NCBI RefSeq assembly: GCF_004795055.1
Contig: NZ_SSBJ01000012.1
Location: forward strand, 123,257 to 187,256
Source: Streptomyces sp. A1136
GTDB taxonomy: Bacteria; Actinomycetota; Actinomycetes; Streptomycetales; Streptomycetaceae
DNA: 64,000 nt
Direction: 5' to 3'
In this document: in pieces, positions 30,928 through 41,121 of the stretch
Layout of the letters: each line of letters starts with the position of its first letter
Numbering within the stretch: position 1 is the first letter of the stretch
The notes under the pieces: model-generated
Seen by the model: only the letters and a program-made list of their open reading frames with translations
Told to the model about the DNA's origin: nothing
Databases searched by the model: none
Translations under genes and position numbers: made by a program

Positions 30928-31617
30928 ATGCGTTTCATGTTCGTCGGCGATTCCATGACCATCGGACGCGCCGGCGACTACACCTGGCGCTACCGGATGT
31001 GGCAGCACCTGCGCTCCACCCTGGGCGACTCCTTCAGCGTCGTCGGCCCGCGCGACGCGCTCTACGACGCCGCCGCCGACGCGCCCGTCAGCGACGCGTA
31101 CGCCGACCCGGCGTTCCCGCAGGACGCCCGCCGCCACCTGGCCGGGTGGGGTGAGGGCTGGCAGCACATGGCGCCGCTGATCGGCCCGGCGGTCGCCTCC
31201 GCCGAGCCGGACGTGCTGCTCGTCTCGCTCGGGCTGATAGACCTCGGCTTCTACACCGACGCACCCCAGACCGCCGTCAACGTCCGCCGGTTCATCGCGC
31301 AGGCCCGCGCGGCCCGCCCCGACATCCGGATGGTGCTGCTCCCCGTCATCCCGAACGTCCGGGCCGACTCCGACGCGCCCTTCGCCGCCCAGGTGACGGC
31401 CTTCAACGAGCTGCTCGCGAAGGCGGTGGCGGACCTGTCCACCCCCGCCTCGCCGATCCTGCTCGCGGCGCGCCCGCAGGGCTACGAGTTGGGGCAGGAC
31501 ACCTACGACGGCACCCACCCCAACGCCTCCGGCGAGCACCGCCTGGCGGCCGAGTTCGCCTCGGCCCTCCACCAGGCCTGGTCCATCGGCGGCCCCTACC
31601 GCGCGGCGACCGTCTGA
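30928..31617 (+). CDS. SGNH/GDSL hydrolase family protein
   Basis: A 229-aa esterase-like protein without a signal peptide. Block I is FVGDSMTIG (Ser nucleophile in GDS), block II Gly is in the middle region, block III LVSLGLIDLGF replaces the usual GxND so the oxyanion Asn is not obvious, and block V DGTHPNASGEHRLA supplies Asp and His of the triad. Substrate unknown. GATGAT at 30916-30921, 6 nt before the ATG, fits a leaderless start. It diverges from the propeller gene. Its stop codon falls inside a 28-bp tandem repeat. Confidence 0.88.
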   Translation: MRFMFVGDSMTIGRAGDYTWRYRMWQHLRSTLGDSFSVVGPRDALYDAAADAPVSDAYADPAFPQDARRHLAGWGEGWQHMAPLIGPAVASAEPDVLLVSLGLIDLGFYTDAPQTAVNVRRFIAQARAARPDIRMVLLPVIPNVRADSDAPFAAQVTAFNELLAKAVADLSTPASPILLAARPQGYELGQDTYDGTHPNASGEHRLAAEFASALHQAWSIGGPYRAATV

Positions 31618-31720
31618 GCGGGCGCCGGCGCTGGCGACCGTCCGAACGAGGGTCGGCGCGGGCGGCCGTCCGAACGAGGATGCCGGCGCGCGGCGACCGT
31701 CGCCCCTGACGAACGGGACG
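31605..31720. repeat. 28-bp imperfect tandem repeat across a stop codon
   Basis: Four copies of a unit beginning GGC(G)GACCGTC start at 31605, 31633, 31661 and 31692. The first copy contains the last codons and stop of the SGNH gene; the others are non-coding. Confidence 0.7.
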
Positions 31721-31747
31721 ACGGCCGGCGCGGTCAGGGACGGACGG

Positions 31748-32737
31748 CTACCAGGCGAAGGCCTCCGGAGCCGGGCCGGGGCCGGGGAAGATCTCGTCCA
31801 AGGCCGTCAGCACCTCCTCGCTCAGCTCCAGTTCCAGCGCGCGCAGGGCGCTGTCGAGCTGCTCGGACGTGCGGGGGCCGACGATCGGCCCGGTGACGCC
31901 GGGCCGGGTCAGCAACCACGCCAGGGCCGTCTCCCCGGGCTCCAGGCCGTGCTTTTCGAGGAGGTCCTCGTACGCCTGCACCTGCCCCCGAACCGTGCTG
32001 TTGGCCAGCGCGTCCGCGGAGCGGCCCGAGGCGCGGCGGCCGCCTTCCGTCTCCTTCTTGATGACACCGCCGAGCAGGCCACCGTGGAGCGGGGACCAGG
32101 GGACGACGCCGAGGCCGTACTCCCGGGCGGCCGGAATGACCTCCATCTCGGCCCGCCGTTCGGCGAGGTTGTACAGGCACTGCTCGCTGACCAGCCCGAG
32201 CGAGCCGCGCCGGGCGGCGGTCTCGTTGGCCTGGGCGATCTTGTATCCGGGGAAGTTGGACGAACCCGCGTAGAGGATCTTGCCCTGCTGGATCAGGACG
32301 TCGACTGCCTGCCAGATCTCCTCGAAGGGCGTCCGGCGGTCGACGTGGTGGAACTGGTAGACGTCGATGTAGTCGGTCTGGAGCCGCTTGAGGCTCGCGT
32401 CGACGGCGCGACGGATGTTGAGGGCCGACAGCTTGTCGTGGTTGGGCCAGGGGTCGCCCTCGGCGGCCATGTTCCCGTACACCTTGGTGGCCAGGACCGT
32501 CTTGTCCCGGCGGCCGCCTCCCTGGGCGAACCAGGTACCGATGATCGCCTCGGTGCGGCCCTTGTTCTCACCCCACCCGTAGACGTTGGCGGTGTCCACG
32601 AAATTCAGACCCGCGTCGATCGCGGCGTCCAGGATGCCGTGGCTGGTCGGTTCGTCTGTCTGCGGACCGAAGTTCATCGTGCCGAGGACGAGTCGGCTGA
32701 CTTTGAGTCCGGTGCGTCCGAGCTGCGTGTACTTCAT
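31748..32737 (-). CDS. Aldo/keto reductase
   Basis: A 329-aa NAD(P)H-dependent oxidoreductase with an (alpha/beta)8 barrel. The catalytic tetrad is visible: Asp and Tyr in FVDTANVYGWG, Lys in LATKVYG and His in VYQFHHVDR. The C-terminal cofactor region has PIVGPRTSEQLDSALRAL. The sequence most resembles the subgroup related to oxidoreductases of the YghZ/Kv-beta type. The ATG at 32737 begins the conserved KYTQLGRTGLKVSRL; a TTG three codons earlier is less likely. Physiological substrate unknown. It stands alone. Confidence 0.92.
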   Translation of the reverse strand: MKYTQLGRTGLKVSRLVLGTMNFGPQTDEPTSHGILDAAIDAGLNFVDTANVYGWGENKGRTEAIIGTWFAQGGGRRDKTVLATKVYGNMAAEGDPWPNHDKLSALNIRRAVDASLKRLQTDYIDVYQFHHVDRRTPFEEIWQAVDVLIQQGKILYAGSSNFPGYKIAQANETAARRGSLGLVSEQCLYNLAERRAEMEVIPAAREYGLGVVPWSPLHGGLLGGVIKKETEGGRRASGRSADALANSTVRGQVQAYEDLLEKHGLEPGETALAWLLTRPGVTGPIVGPRTSEQLDSALRALELELSEEVLTALDEIFPGPGPAPEAFAW

Positions 32738-32808
32738 GGGACCCAAGCCAACTGCCTGGAGTCGACTCCAGGCAAGAGCGCGCGGGAGTCGGGCGCGGGC
32801 GCGGGGGG

Positions 32809-32898
32809 CTACTGGCCGACGGCGGCCGCCACGGCGACGACGACGAACATCAGGACGAGCACACCGGCCATGACACGGTTTCTGGTCTTCGGATCCAC
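32809..32898 (-). CDS. 29-aa membrane peptide
   Basis: A very small protein: a polar start (VDPKTRNRV) followed by a single hydrophobic helix (MAGVLVLMFVVVAVAAAVGQ). TACGCT at 32905-32910 lies exactly 6 nt before the GTG at 32898, the leaderless spacing seen at many genes here, which argues that this frame is real. The function is unknown; short one-helix peptides of this kind may act as regulators of membrane complexes. Confidence 0.62.
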   Translation of the reverse strand: MDPKTRNRVMAGVLVLMFVVVAVAAAVGQ

Positions 32899-32904
32899 CC
32901 GTCG

Positions 32905-32910
32905 AGCGTA
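32905..32910 (-). promoter_or_regulatory. -10 hexamer TACGCT for the 29-aa peptide
   Basis: TACGCT on the minus strand, 6 nt upstream of the GTG at 32898; the same hexamer at the same distance precedes serC. Confidence 0.5.
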
Positions 32911-33026
32911 ACGCGGCAGCCGCCCGCTCCCGGCCGTGGGGCTGCGAGACCGCTCACACAGGCGGACCCGGCCGGCGCGAGTGGCCGTCCGCGCGCCCCG
33001 GGAGGGGCGGTGCCCCCACGAGGAGG

Positions 33027-33608
33027 TCAGGCGGGCGGGACGTTGACGGCGAGGGGCCAGGCGCCGACGACCTCGTACCGGGGCCGCTCGCCGGGGACGC
33101 CGCCCGTGGGGAGGTTGCTGCGGACGAGGCTGAGGGTGTCGACCCGCCAGGGCGTGCCCTCGAACGCGGCGAGCGCGTCGAGGTGGGGGCGGAGGGAGGC
33201 GCCGCGGGCGCCCCTGGCGAGCGTGAGGTGCGGGGTGTAGCGGCGGTGCTGCTCCATCGGGACACCGGCCCGGCGGGCTGCGGCGTCGGCGCGTTCGGCG
33301 AGGAGCCGCATCCGGTCGAGGTCCCCGGCCGCGCCGGCCCACAGGGCGGTGTCGCCGAAGTGGCCGCAGCCGTGGACGCGCAGCGGGAACGACTCGGTCC
33401 GGGCCGCCGCGCGGGCCAGTCGGGCGTGGAGGTCGGGAAGGAGCTCCTCGCGCACCTCGCCCATGAAGGCGAGGGTGAAGTGCCAGGACGCTTCCTCGGT
33501 CCAGCGCAGGTGCGGGGCGTGGGGCGACGCGGCGCGCGCCGCCCGGACGGCCTCGCGGAGTTCCGCGACGGCGGGGGCGGGGGGCATCACGGCGGCGAAC
33601 AGCCTCAT
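33027..33608 (-). CDS. thpR: RNA 2',3'-cyclic phosphodiesterase ThpR (LigT family)
   Basis: A 193-aa 2H phosphoesterase that opens 2',3'-cyclic phosphates on RNA. The two catalytic HxT motifs are HFTL at residues 43-46 and HLTL at 127-130, in the contexts EASWHFTLAFMGEV and RYTPHLTLARG. The N-terminus MRLFAAVMPP is typical. TAGGGT at 33615-33620, 6 nt before the ATG, supports the start. It is monocistronic; the length is normal for the family. Confidence 0.92.
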   Translation of the reverse strand: MRLFAAVMPPAPAVAELREAVRAARAASPHAPHLRWTEEASWHFTLAFMGEVREELLPDLHARLARAAARTESFPLRVHGCGHFGDTALWAGAAGDLDRMRLLAERADAAARRAGVPMEQHRRYTPHLTLARGARGASLRPHLDALAAFEGTPWRVDTLSLVRSNLPTGGVPGERPRYEVVGAWPLAVNVPPA

Positions 33609-33639
33609 GGGGTGACCCTAGTGCCCGTGGTGGGGCGGC

Positions 33640-33760
33640 GCCGTCCCGCCGCCCGGCCCCGGCCGCGCCGGGCCGTTCCGGGGCCCCGCGCCGCGAACGC
33701 CCGCCGGGCCGAAGGGGCGCCCGCGGCGCCGGCGGGGCGAAGGCGCGCCCGCCGGCGGTG
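33640..33760. repeat. Degenerate GC palindromic repeat between thpR and an MFS gene
   Basis: GGGGCCCCGCG and CGCCGGCGGGGCG elements resemble the dispersed repeats at 20957 and 25040 but are more diverged. They may help end the MFS transcript, which reads in from the right. Confidence 0.4.
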
Positions 33761-33765
33761 GCGCG

Positions 33766-35097
33766 TCAGGCCGCCTTGACCAGGGTGCGCTGGGTCGGGA
33801 CGAAGACGACGCCGCGACGGGAGAGACGCACGCTCAGGTTGCCGACGCGGGAGAGGACCAGGGCGATCCCCAGGGCGGCGGCCAAGGAGACCGCGCCGCC
33901 CGCCGCCATGCCGATCCGGGCTCCGTACGTGTCGGTGATCCAGCCCACCAGCGGGGCCCCGAGCGGGGTGCCACCGGTGAAGACCATCATGAACAGCGCC
34001 ATCACCCGGCCCCGCATCTCGGGGTCGGTCGCCATCTGCACGCTCGAATTGGCGGTGACGTTGACCGTCAGGCCGAACATCCCGATCGGGACCAGGAGCG
34101 CCGCGAACAGCCAGAAGCCGGGGGCGAAGGCCGTCACGACCAGCAGCCCGCCGAAGAGCGCCGCCGCCGTGACCAACACCCGCAGCCGGGAGTGGCCGCG
34201 GCGGGCCGCCAGCAGGGCGCCGGCCAGGGAACCCGCGGCGATCAGGGTGTTGAAGAGGCCGTACGTTCCGGCGTCCCCGTGGAACACGTCGCCCACGAAC
34301 GCGGACAGCCAGATCGGGAAGTTGAACCCGAAGGTGCCGATGAAGCCGACCAGCACGATCGGCCAGACCAGCTCGGGACGCCCGGCGACGTAGCGCAGGC
34401 CCTCCCGCAGCTGCCCCTTCCCGCGCGGCTGCCGCTCCACCGGGTGGAGTTCACGCGTCCGCATCATCAGCAGCGCGGCGATCGGCGCGGCGAAGGACAG
34501 TCCGTTCAGCAGGAAGGCCCAGCCGGAGCCGACGGCGGTGATCAGCACACCGGCGATCGCCGGGCCGACCAGCCGCGCGGACTGGAAGTTGGCGGAGTTC
34601 AGGCTGACCGCGTTCGCGAGCTGGTCCTTGCCGACCATCTCCGGGACGAACGTCTGGCGCGCCGGGTTGTCCAGGACCGTGACCAGGCCGAGCAGGAACG
34701 CGGCGAGGTAGACGTGCCAGACCTGGACGTGACCGGCCAGGGTGAGCACGGCGAGGGCGACGCCCGTCAGGCCCATGGCGCCCTGGGTGGCCAGCAGCAG
34801 CGGCCGCTTGGGGAGCCGGTCGGCGAGTACGCCTCCGTAGAGGCCGAACACCAGCATCGGCAGGAACTGCAGGGCGATGGTGATGCCCACCGCGGAGGCC
34901 GAGCCGGTGAGGGACAGGACCAGCCAGTCCTGGGCGATGCGCTGCATCCAGGTGCCGGTGTTCGAGACGACCTGTCCCGTGGCGAAGAGCCGGTAGTTAC
35001 GGATCTTCAGCGAGCTGAACATGGAGTTCCGGCTCGCGGGTCGCGTAGTGGTGGATGTGTGGCCGGGTGCGGAGTCTGCTCCGGTTCCCGTACTCAA
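33766..35097 (-). CDS. MFS transporter in a marR operon
   Basis: A 443-aa transporter with about 12 membrane segments, of the EntS/YjiJ-like DHA group (SLKIRNYRLFATGQVVSNTGTWMQRIAQDWLVLSLTGSASAVGI). DNPARQTFVPEMVGKDQLANAVSLNSANFQSARLVGPAIAGVLI is a hallmark block. The TTG at 35097 is accepted because AGGAGG lies 9 nt upstream. It is 27 bp downstream of a MarR regulator on the same strand, so it probably exports a compound that the regulator senses. Confidence 0.9.
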   Translation of the reverse strand: MSTGTGADSAPGHTSTTTRPASRNSMFSSLKIRNYRLFATGQVVSNTGTWMQRIAQDWLVLSLTGSASAVGITIALQFLPMLVFGLYGGVLADRLPKRPLLLATQGAMGLTGVALAVLTLAGHVQVWHVYLAAFLLGLVTVLDNPARQTFVPEMVGKDQLANAVSLNSANFQSARLVGPAIAGVLITAVGSGWAFLLNGLSFAAPIAALLMMRTRELHPVERQPRGKGQLREGLRYVAGRPELVWPIVLVGFIGTFGFNFPIWLSAFVGDVFHGDAGTYGLFNTLIAAGSLAGALLAARRGHSRLRVLVTAAALFGGLLVVTAFAPGFWLFAALLVPIGMFGLTVNVTANSSVQMATDPEMRGRVMALFMMVFTGGTPLGAPLVGWITDTYGARIGMAAGGAVSLAAALGIALVLSRVGNLSVRLSRRGVVFVPTQRTLVKAA

Positions 35098-35124
35098 AAG
35101 CGTTCGCCTCCTGGCGTCGGACGG

Positions 35125-35562
35125 TTACAAGTGCGCGAGCTTCTCCAGGACGGGCGCCGCGGCACGCAGCTTGGCCCATTCGTCCTCGGTGAGCTCGGCC
35201 GCGAGCCCGGCCAGGAAGGCGTTGCGCTTGCGACGGCTCTCTTCGAGCATCGCCTCGGCTTCCTCCGTCTGGCTGACCACCTTCTGGCGGCGGTCGTCCG
35301 GGTGCGGCTCCAGCCGTACCAGTCCCTTGGCCTCCAGCAGCGCGACGATGCGGGTCATCGAGGGCGGCTGGACGTGCTCGCGCCGCGCCAGCTCGCCGGG
35401 GGTGGCCTGACCGCAGCGGGCGAGGGTGCCCAGCACCGACATCTCGGTCGGGCTCAGCGACTCGTCGACGCGCTGGTGCTTGAGTCGGCGGCCCAGCCGC
35501 ATGACGGCCGAGCGGAGGTCGTTCACGGCGGCGGCGTCGACGCCATGGGAAAGGTCGTGCAT
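35125..35562 (-). CDS. MarR family transcriptional regulator
   Basis: A 145-aa dimeric winged-helix repressor. Helices around residues 15-35 lead to the DNA-binding part LSPTEMSVLGTLARCGQATPGELARREHVQPPSMTRIVALLEAKGLVRLEPHPDDRRQKVV, including the wing with the conserved D-x-R motif. The C-terminal helices form the dimer interface. A perfect inverted repeat overlaps the gene's start region (35563-35598), so autoregulation is likely, together with the MFS gene downstream. The ATG has AAGGA immediately upstream. Confidence 0.93.
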   Translation of the reverse strand: MHDLSHGVDAAAVNDLRSAVMRLGRRLKHQRVDESLSPTEMSVLGTLARCGQATPGELARREHVQPPSMTRIVALLEAKGLVRLEPHPDDRRQKVVSQTEEAEAMLEESRRKRNAFLAGLAAELTEDEWAKLRAAAPVLEKLAHL

Positions 35563-35598
35563 GTTCCTTAGAATAACTCATTACCCTCTCTAAGGAAC
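35563..35598. promoter_or_regulatory. Probable MarR operator: 10-bp inverted repeat at the marR promoter
   Basis: Arms GTTCCTTAGA (35563-35572) and TCTAAGGAAC (35589-35598) are perfect complements with a 16-bp AT-rich spacer. The proximal arm covers the ribosome site and a TATTCT -10 element on the minus strand. Confidence 0.7.
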
Positions 35599-35719
35599 AC
35601 CGGTTTCCGGGCGTCACACGTCACACCGTCGGACAGCGGACGGGCTTCGTCACTCGTCCGGGTGAGTCGCTTGCGAAAAGCGACGCGCGTCCCGGGGCGG
35701 TGCCCCGACCCTTTGCGGC

Positions 35720-35902
35720 ATGGGGACTCATGTGCTGAGCATGCGCATAGACGGGGAGCTGCTCGACCGCCTCCGGACTCATGCCGCCAAACGCGGAATG
35801 AGCGTCCAGGACTACGTGGTCCGGACGCTCATTCGCGATGACTTCGACGAGCGCTTCAAGGCGGCCGTCGACGAGACGGAGAAGTTCTACGGGCTCACCT
35901 GA
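35720..35902 (+). CDS. Ribbon-helix-helix-like small DNA-binding protein
   Basis: A 60-aa protein with the RHH/Arc pattern: a short strand (HVLSMRID), helix A (ELLDRLRTHAAKRG), turn and helix B (MSVQDYVVRTLIRDDF), and a short acidic tail. Such proteins act as dimers, often as antitoxins or repressors, but no toxin gene follows: the next gene is a convergent permease. The ATG at 35720 is the only start that gives the complete fold. The function is unknown. Confidence 0.8.
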   Translation: MGTHVLSMRIDGELLDRLRTHAAKRGMSVQDYVVRTLIRDDFDERFKAAVDETEKFYGLT

Positions 35903-35911
35903 GCCCGGTGC

Positions 35912-37339
35912 CTACGTCAGGCCGAGGGCCGGCATCGCGTAGTAGAAGACGAACACGGCCGCCACCACCCACATGGCCACCGGGACGCCGCGGGCCCGGC
36001 CGGTCGTCAGGCGCAGGGTGCAGAAGCTGATGAAACCGATGCCGATGCCGTTGGTGATCGAGTAGGTGAAGGGCATCATCACCATCGCCAGGAAGGCGGG
36101 GACGGCGATGGTGAAGTCGCTCCAGTCGATGTCCCTGACCGAGCCGGCCAGGATCAGGAAGCCCACCGCCACCAGGGCGGGCGTCGCCGCCTGGGAGGGG
36201 ACCATCGTCGCCAGCGGCGTGAGGAAGAGCGAGACGGTGAACAGGGCGCCGGTCACCACGTTGGCCAGGCCCGTGCGTGCCCCCTCGCCGACGCCGGCCG
36301 TGGACTCCACGAAGCAGGTGGTGGCCGAGGAGGAGGTGGCGCCGCCCGAGGCGACGGCCAGGCCGTCGACGAGCAGGACCCGGTTGATCCCGGGGAAGGT
36401 GCCGTCCGGCTTCGTCAGCTTGGCCTCGTCGCCGACGCCGAGGATGGTGCCCATCGCGTCGAAGAAGCAGGACAGCAGCACGGTGAAGACGAACAGGACG
36501 CCGGTGAGGAAGCCGACCTTGCCGAAGCCGCCGAACGGGCTGACCTGGCCGACGAGCCCGAAGTCGGGTGCGGCCACCGGGTTGCCCGGCCACTGCGGCA
36601 CGGTCAGGCCCCAGGCCGAGGCCGGAAGGTCGGTGACCAGCTGGACGACGACCGCGAGCACGGTCATGGCCACGATGGAGATCAGGATGGCGCCGGGCGT
36701 CTTGCGGATCAGCAGGGTCAGCGTGAGCAGCACGCCGAGCGCGAAGATCAGTACGGGCCAGCCGTGCAGGTGGCCGCCGGCGCCGAGCTGGAGGGGCACC
36801 GTGGTGTGCGCGAGGTCGGGGATGCGCGAGACGAAGCCCGAGTCGACGAGGCCGATCAGCATGATGAACAGGCCGATGCCGATCGCGATGCCCTTGCGCA
36901 GGCCCAGCGGGACGGCGTTCATGACCCGCTCGCGCAGGCCGGTGGCGACCAGCAGCATCACCACGAAGCCCGCGAGGACGACCATGCCCATGGCGTCGGG
37001 CCAGCTCATCCGGGGCGCGAGCTGGAGGGCGACGACGGTGTTGACGCCGAGCCCGGCCGCGAGCGCGATCGGGACGTTGCCGATGACGCCCATGAGGAGG
37101 GTGGAGAACGCGGCCGTCAGGACGGTGGCGGTGACCAGCTGGCCGCCGTTGAGCTGGTGGCCGTACATGTCCTTCGCGCTGCCGAGGATGATCGGGTTCA
37201 GCACGATGATGTAGGCCATCGCGAAGAAGGTCGCGAAGCCGCCCCGGACCTCGCGGGCGACGGTCGAACCGCGCTCGGAGATCTTGAAGTAGCGGTCCGT
37301 GGCGTTCGTGGGGGCCGCGGCGGGTGCCGAGGTGCTCAT
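35912..37339 (-). CDS. NCS2 family purine permease (AzgA-like)
   Basis: A 475-aa membrane transporter with about 12-14 segments, of the adenine/guanine/hypoxanthine group. Motifs: RGGFATFFAMAYIIVLNPIILG near the N-terminus, NVPIALAAGLGVNTVVALQLAPRMSWPDAMGMVVLAG, FDAMGTILGVGDEAKLT and SGGATSSSATTCFVESTAGVGEGARTGLANVVTG. It would import purine bases by proton symport. The start has a GAGGA site. A dyad TTATTCATACGAATAA lies at 37363-37378 upstream and may be an operator. Confidence 0.92.
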   Translation of the reverse strand: MSTSAPAAAPTNATDRYFKISERGSTVAREVRGGFATFFAMAYIIVLNPIILGSAKDMYGHQLNGGQLVTATVLTAAFSTLLMGVIGNVPIALAAGLGVNTVVALQLAPRMSWPDAMGMVVLAGFVVMLLVATGLRERVMNAVPLGLRKGIAIGIGLFIMLIGLVDSGFVSRIPDLAHTTVPLQLGAGGHLHGWPVLIFALGVLLTLTLLIRKTPGAILISIVAMTVLAVVVQLVTDLPASAWGLTVPQWPGNPVAAPDFGLVGQVSPFGGFGKVGFLTGVLFVFTVLLSCFFDAMGTILGVGDEAKLTKPDGTFPGINRVLLVDGLAVASGGATSSSATTCFVESTAGVGEGARTGLANVVTGALFTVSLFLTPLATMVPSQAATPALVAVGFLILAGSVRDIDWSDFTIAVPAFLAMVMMPFTYSITNGIGIGFISFCTLRLTTGRARGVPVAMWVVAAVFVFYYAMPALGLT

Positions 37340-37362
37340 GCGGTCCTCAAAGGGTCATTTGG

Positions 37363-37378
37363 TTATTCATACGAATAA
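37363..37378. promoter_or_regulatory. AT-rich dyad upstream of the purine permease
   Basis: TTATTC and GAATAA arms flank ATAC, 24 bp before the permease start, in an otherwise GC-rich region. It could be a regulator site overlapping the -10 region. Confidence 0.5.
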
Positions 37379-37511
37379 AACCGGTCGCAGGCAAACCGTT
37401 TCAGTATGAACACATGAGGGAAGGGCCGTCCATCTCCGCGCGTAGACCACGCCGGAGCCACCCGGCGGCCCACCGGTATGGCCTCTCCGCCGCCGTCCGC
37501 ACCCGCCCGCC

Positions 37512-37517
37512 TAGACT
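37512..37517 (+). promoter_or_regulatory. -10 hexamer TAGACT for a leaderless mRNA
   Basis: TAGACT is followed by 6 nt and then the ATG at 37524. Confidence 0.55.
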
Positions 37518-37523
37518 GGCCGC

Positions 37524-37808
37524 ATGGCGAAATGGACCGCACAGCACGAGGCCCCCGAGCCCCTGGAGGGCCCCGTCGTCGCGACCGTCGTCGGCGGCAC
37601 GATCATCTGGTTCGTCCTTTTCCTCGTTCAGCTCCCCTTCTACGGGTGGTTCGCCGACCGGGGCATGCTGTGGTGGGTCTGGACCCCGGCGGCCGGCGCG
37701 GCGCTCGGCCTGTTCGGCATCTGGTACGCCCGGGGCCGCGAGGCGGCGATCAAGCGGCACAAGGAGCAGCAGGCCGCGGAGGGCGCCGGGCCGCGGCACG
37801 AGGGCTGA
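37524..37808 (+). CDS. DUF2530 family small membrane protein
   Basis: A 94-aa protein with two membrane helices (PVVATVVGGTIIWFVLFLVQLPFYGWFA; WVWTPAAGAALGLFGIWYARG), a short N-terminal cytoplasmic part (MAKWTAQHEAPEPLEG) and a basic C-terminal tail (KRHKEQQ). This matches the actinobacterial DUF2530 family, whose function is unknown. The start is supported by TAGACT 6 nt upstream. It diverges from the permease gene. Confidence 0.88.
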   Translation: MAKWTAQHEAPEPLEGPVVATVVGGTIIWFVLFLVQLPFYGWFADRGMLWWVWTPAAGAALGLFGIWYARGREAAIKRHKEQQAAEGAGPRHEG

Positions 37809-37940
37809 CGGCGGCCCCGGAGGCGGCCCGACGGCGCTCTGTCCGCCCGGGATACCAAGGGACGATTCGGGTCATCCCGAAGTCGGATCTTCCGCCCGCT
37901 CAAGGGGTGGACCGTTCGAACGCCCTTTACCGTCGAAAGC

Positions 37941-40421
<2,481 letters not shown>

Positions 40422-40464
40422 GTCGACAGGACCTGGCCGGGAACCGGCGGGCGAGGGGGCCGGC

Positions 40465-40848
40465 TCAGCCGAAGTTGCACTCGTTCATGCCGGTGCGCCA
40501 TGCGTTGGAGTCGTCCGCGTACGGCGCGTACACCCAGCCGGCGCTGTTGCCGTACCAGCCGCTCGCGTGCCATTCGTTGTCGATGTAGTACCAGACGTTG
40601 CCCTGGTTGGCGATGTTCTCGCCGCGCTTCCAGCACAGGATGTCGATGTAGTCCCCGTTGAAGAGGTCCGAGGTGACCTTGCCCGCCGTCGAGGTGTGGT
40701 TGCCGTAGACGCCCACGCCGTGCGAGGTGGACAGGCGGGTCCACCCGCTGGTGGCGGAGGCGGTGGTGATCCCCGTGGCCAGCGCGCCTACGGTCAGCGC
40801 CGCGACCGCACCGGCCATGGCGCCGCGGCGCCCGAGCGTGAACTTCAT
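40465..40848 (-). CDS. Small secreted protein with an SH3-like fold
   Basis: A 127-aa exported protein. The signal peptide (MKFTLGRRGAMAGAVAALTVGALATGITTASA) precedes a compact Trp/Tyr/Gly-rich domain (GVGVYGNHTS, ILCWKRGENIANQGNVWYYIDNEWHASGWYGNSAGWVYAPYADD) with Cys at ILCW and MNEC that could pair. The pattern resembles bacterial SH3-like cell-wall-binding domains. AGGAG lies just before the ATG. It is adjacent to, and divergent from, the HTH membrane protein at 41122. Confidence 0.85.
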   Translation of the reverse strand: MKFTLGRRGAMAGAVAALTVGALATGITTASATSGWTRLSTSHGVGVYGNHTSTAGKVTSDLFNGDYIDILCWKRGENIANQGNVWYYIDNEWHASGWYGNSAGWVYAPYADDSNAWRTGMNECNFG

Positions 40849-41121
40849 GGGTTCTCCTGTCGGATGTCGGCTGCCGGGCCCGTCCACCGGGTCCGGCGAT
40901 GGGGCCAACCATCGGCAGCGGCGCCGGTGTCCGACAAGGCCGTTCGACGTGCTGGGACAAGCCCGGACGGTCCCGGACGGGACGGTCCGCCGGACGCGGC
41001 GGAGTTGGCCGGTCGAGCCGTTACGGGGAGGGCCGGGACCCTCGTAGGCTCCGGCCACCCGGCCGCCGTGGGACACCTTCGGACGGGCCGGCCCAGGGGG
41101 ACCAGCGGGGGAGTCGTGGCG

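Noticed and set aside
35720..35902. RHH gene as antitoxin of a toxin-antitoxin pair
   Set aside because: No toxin-like frame follows; the next gene is the convergent permease.
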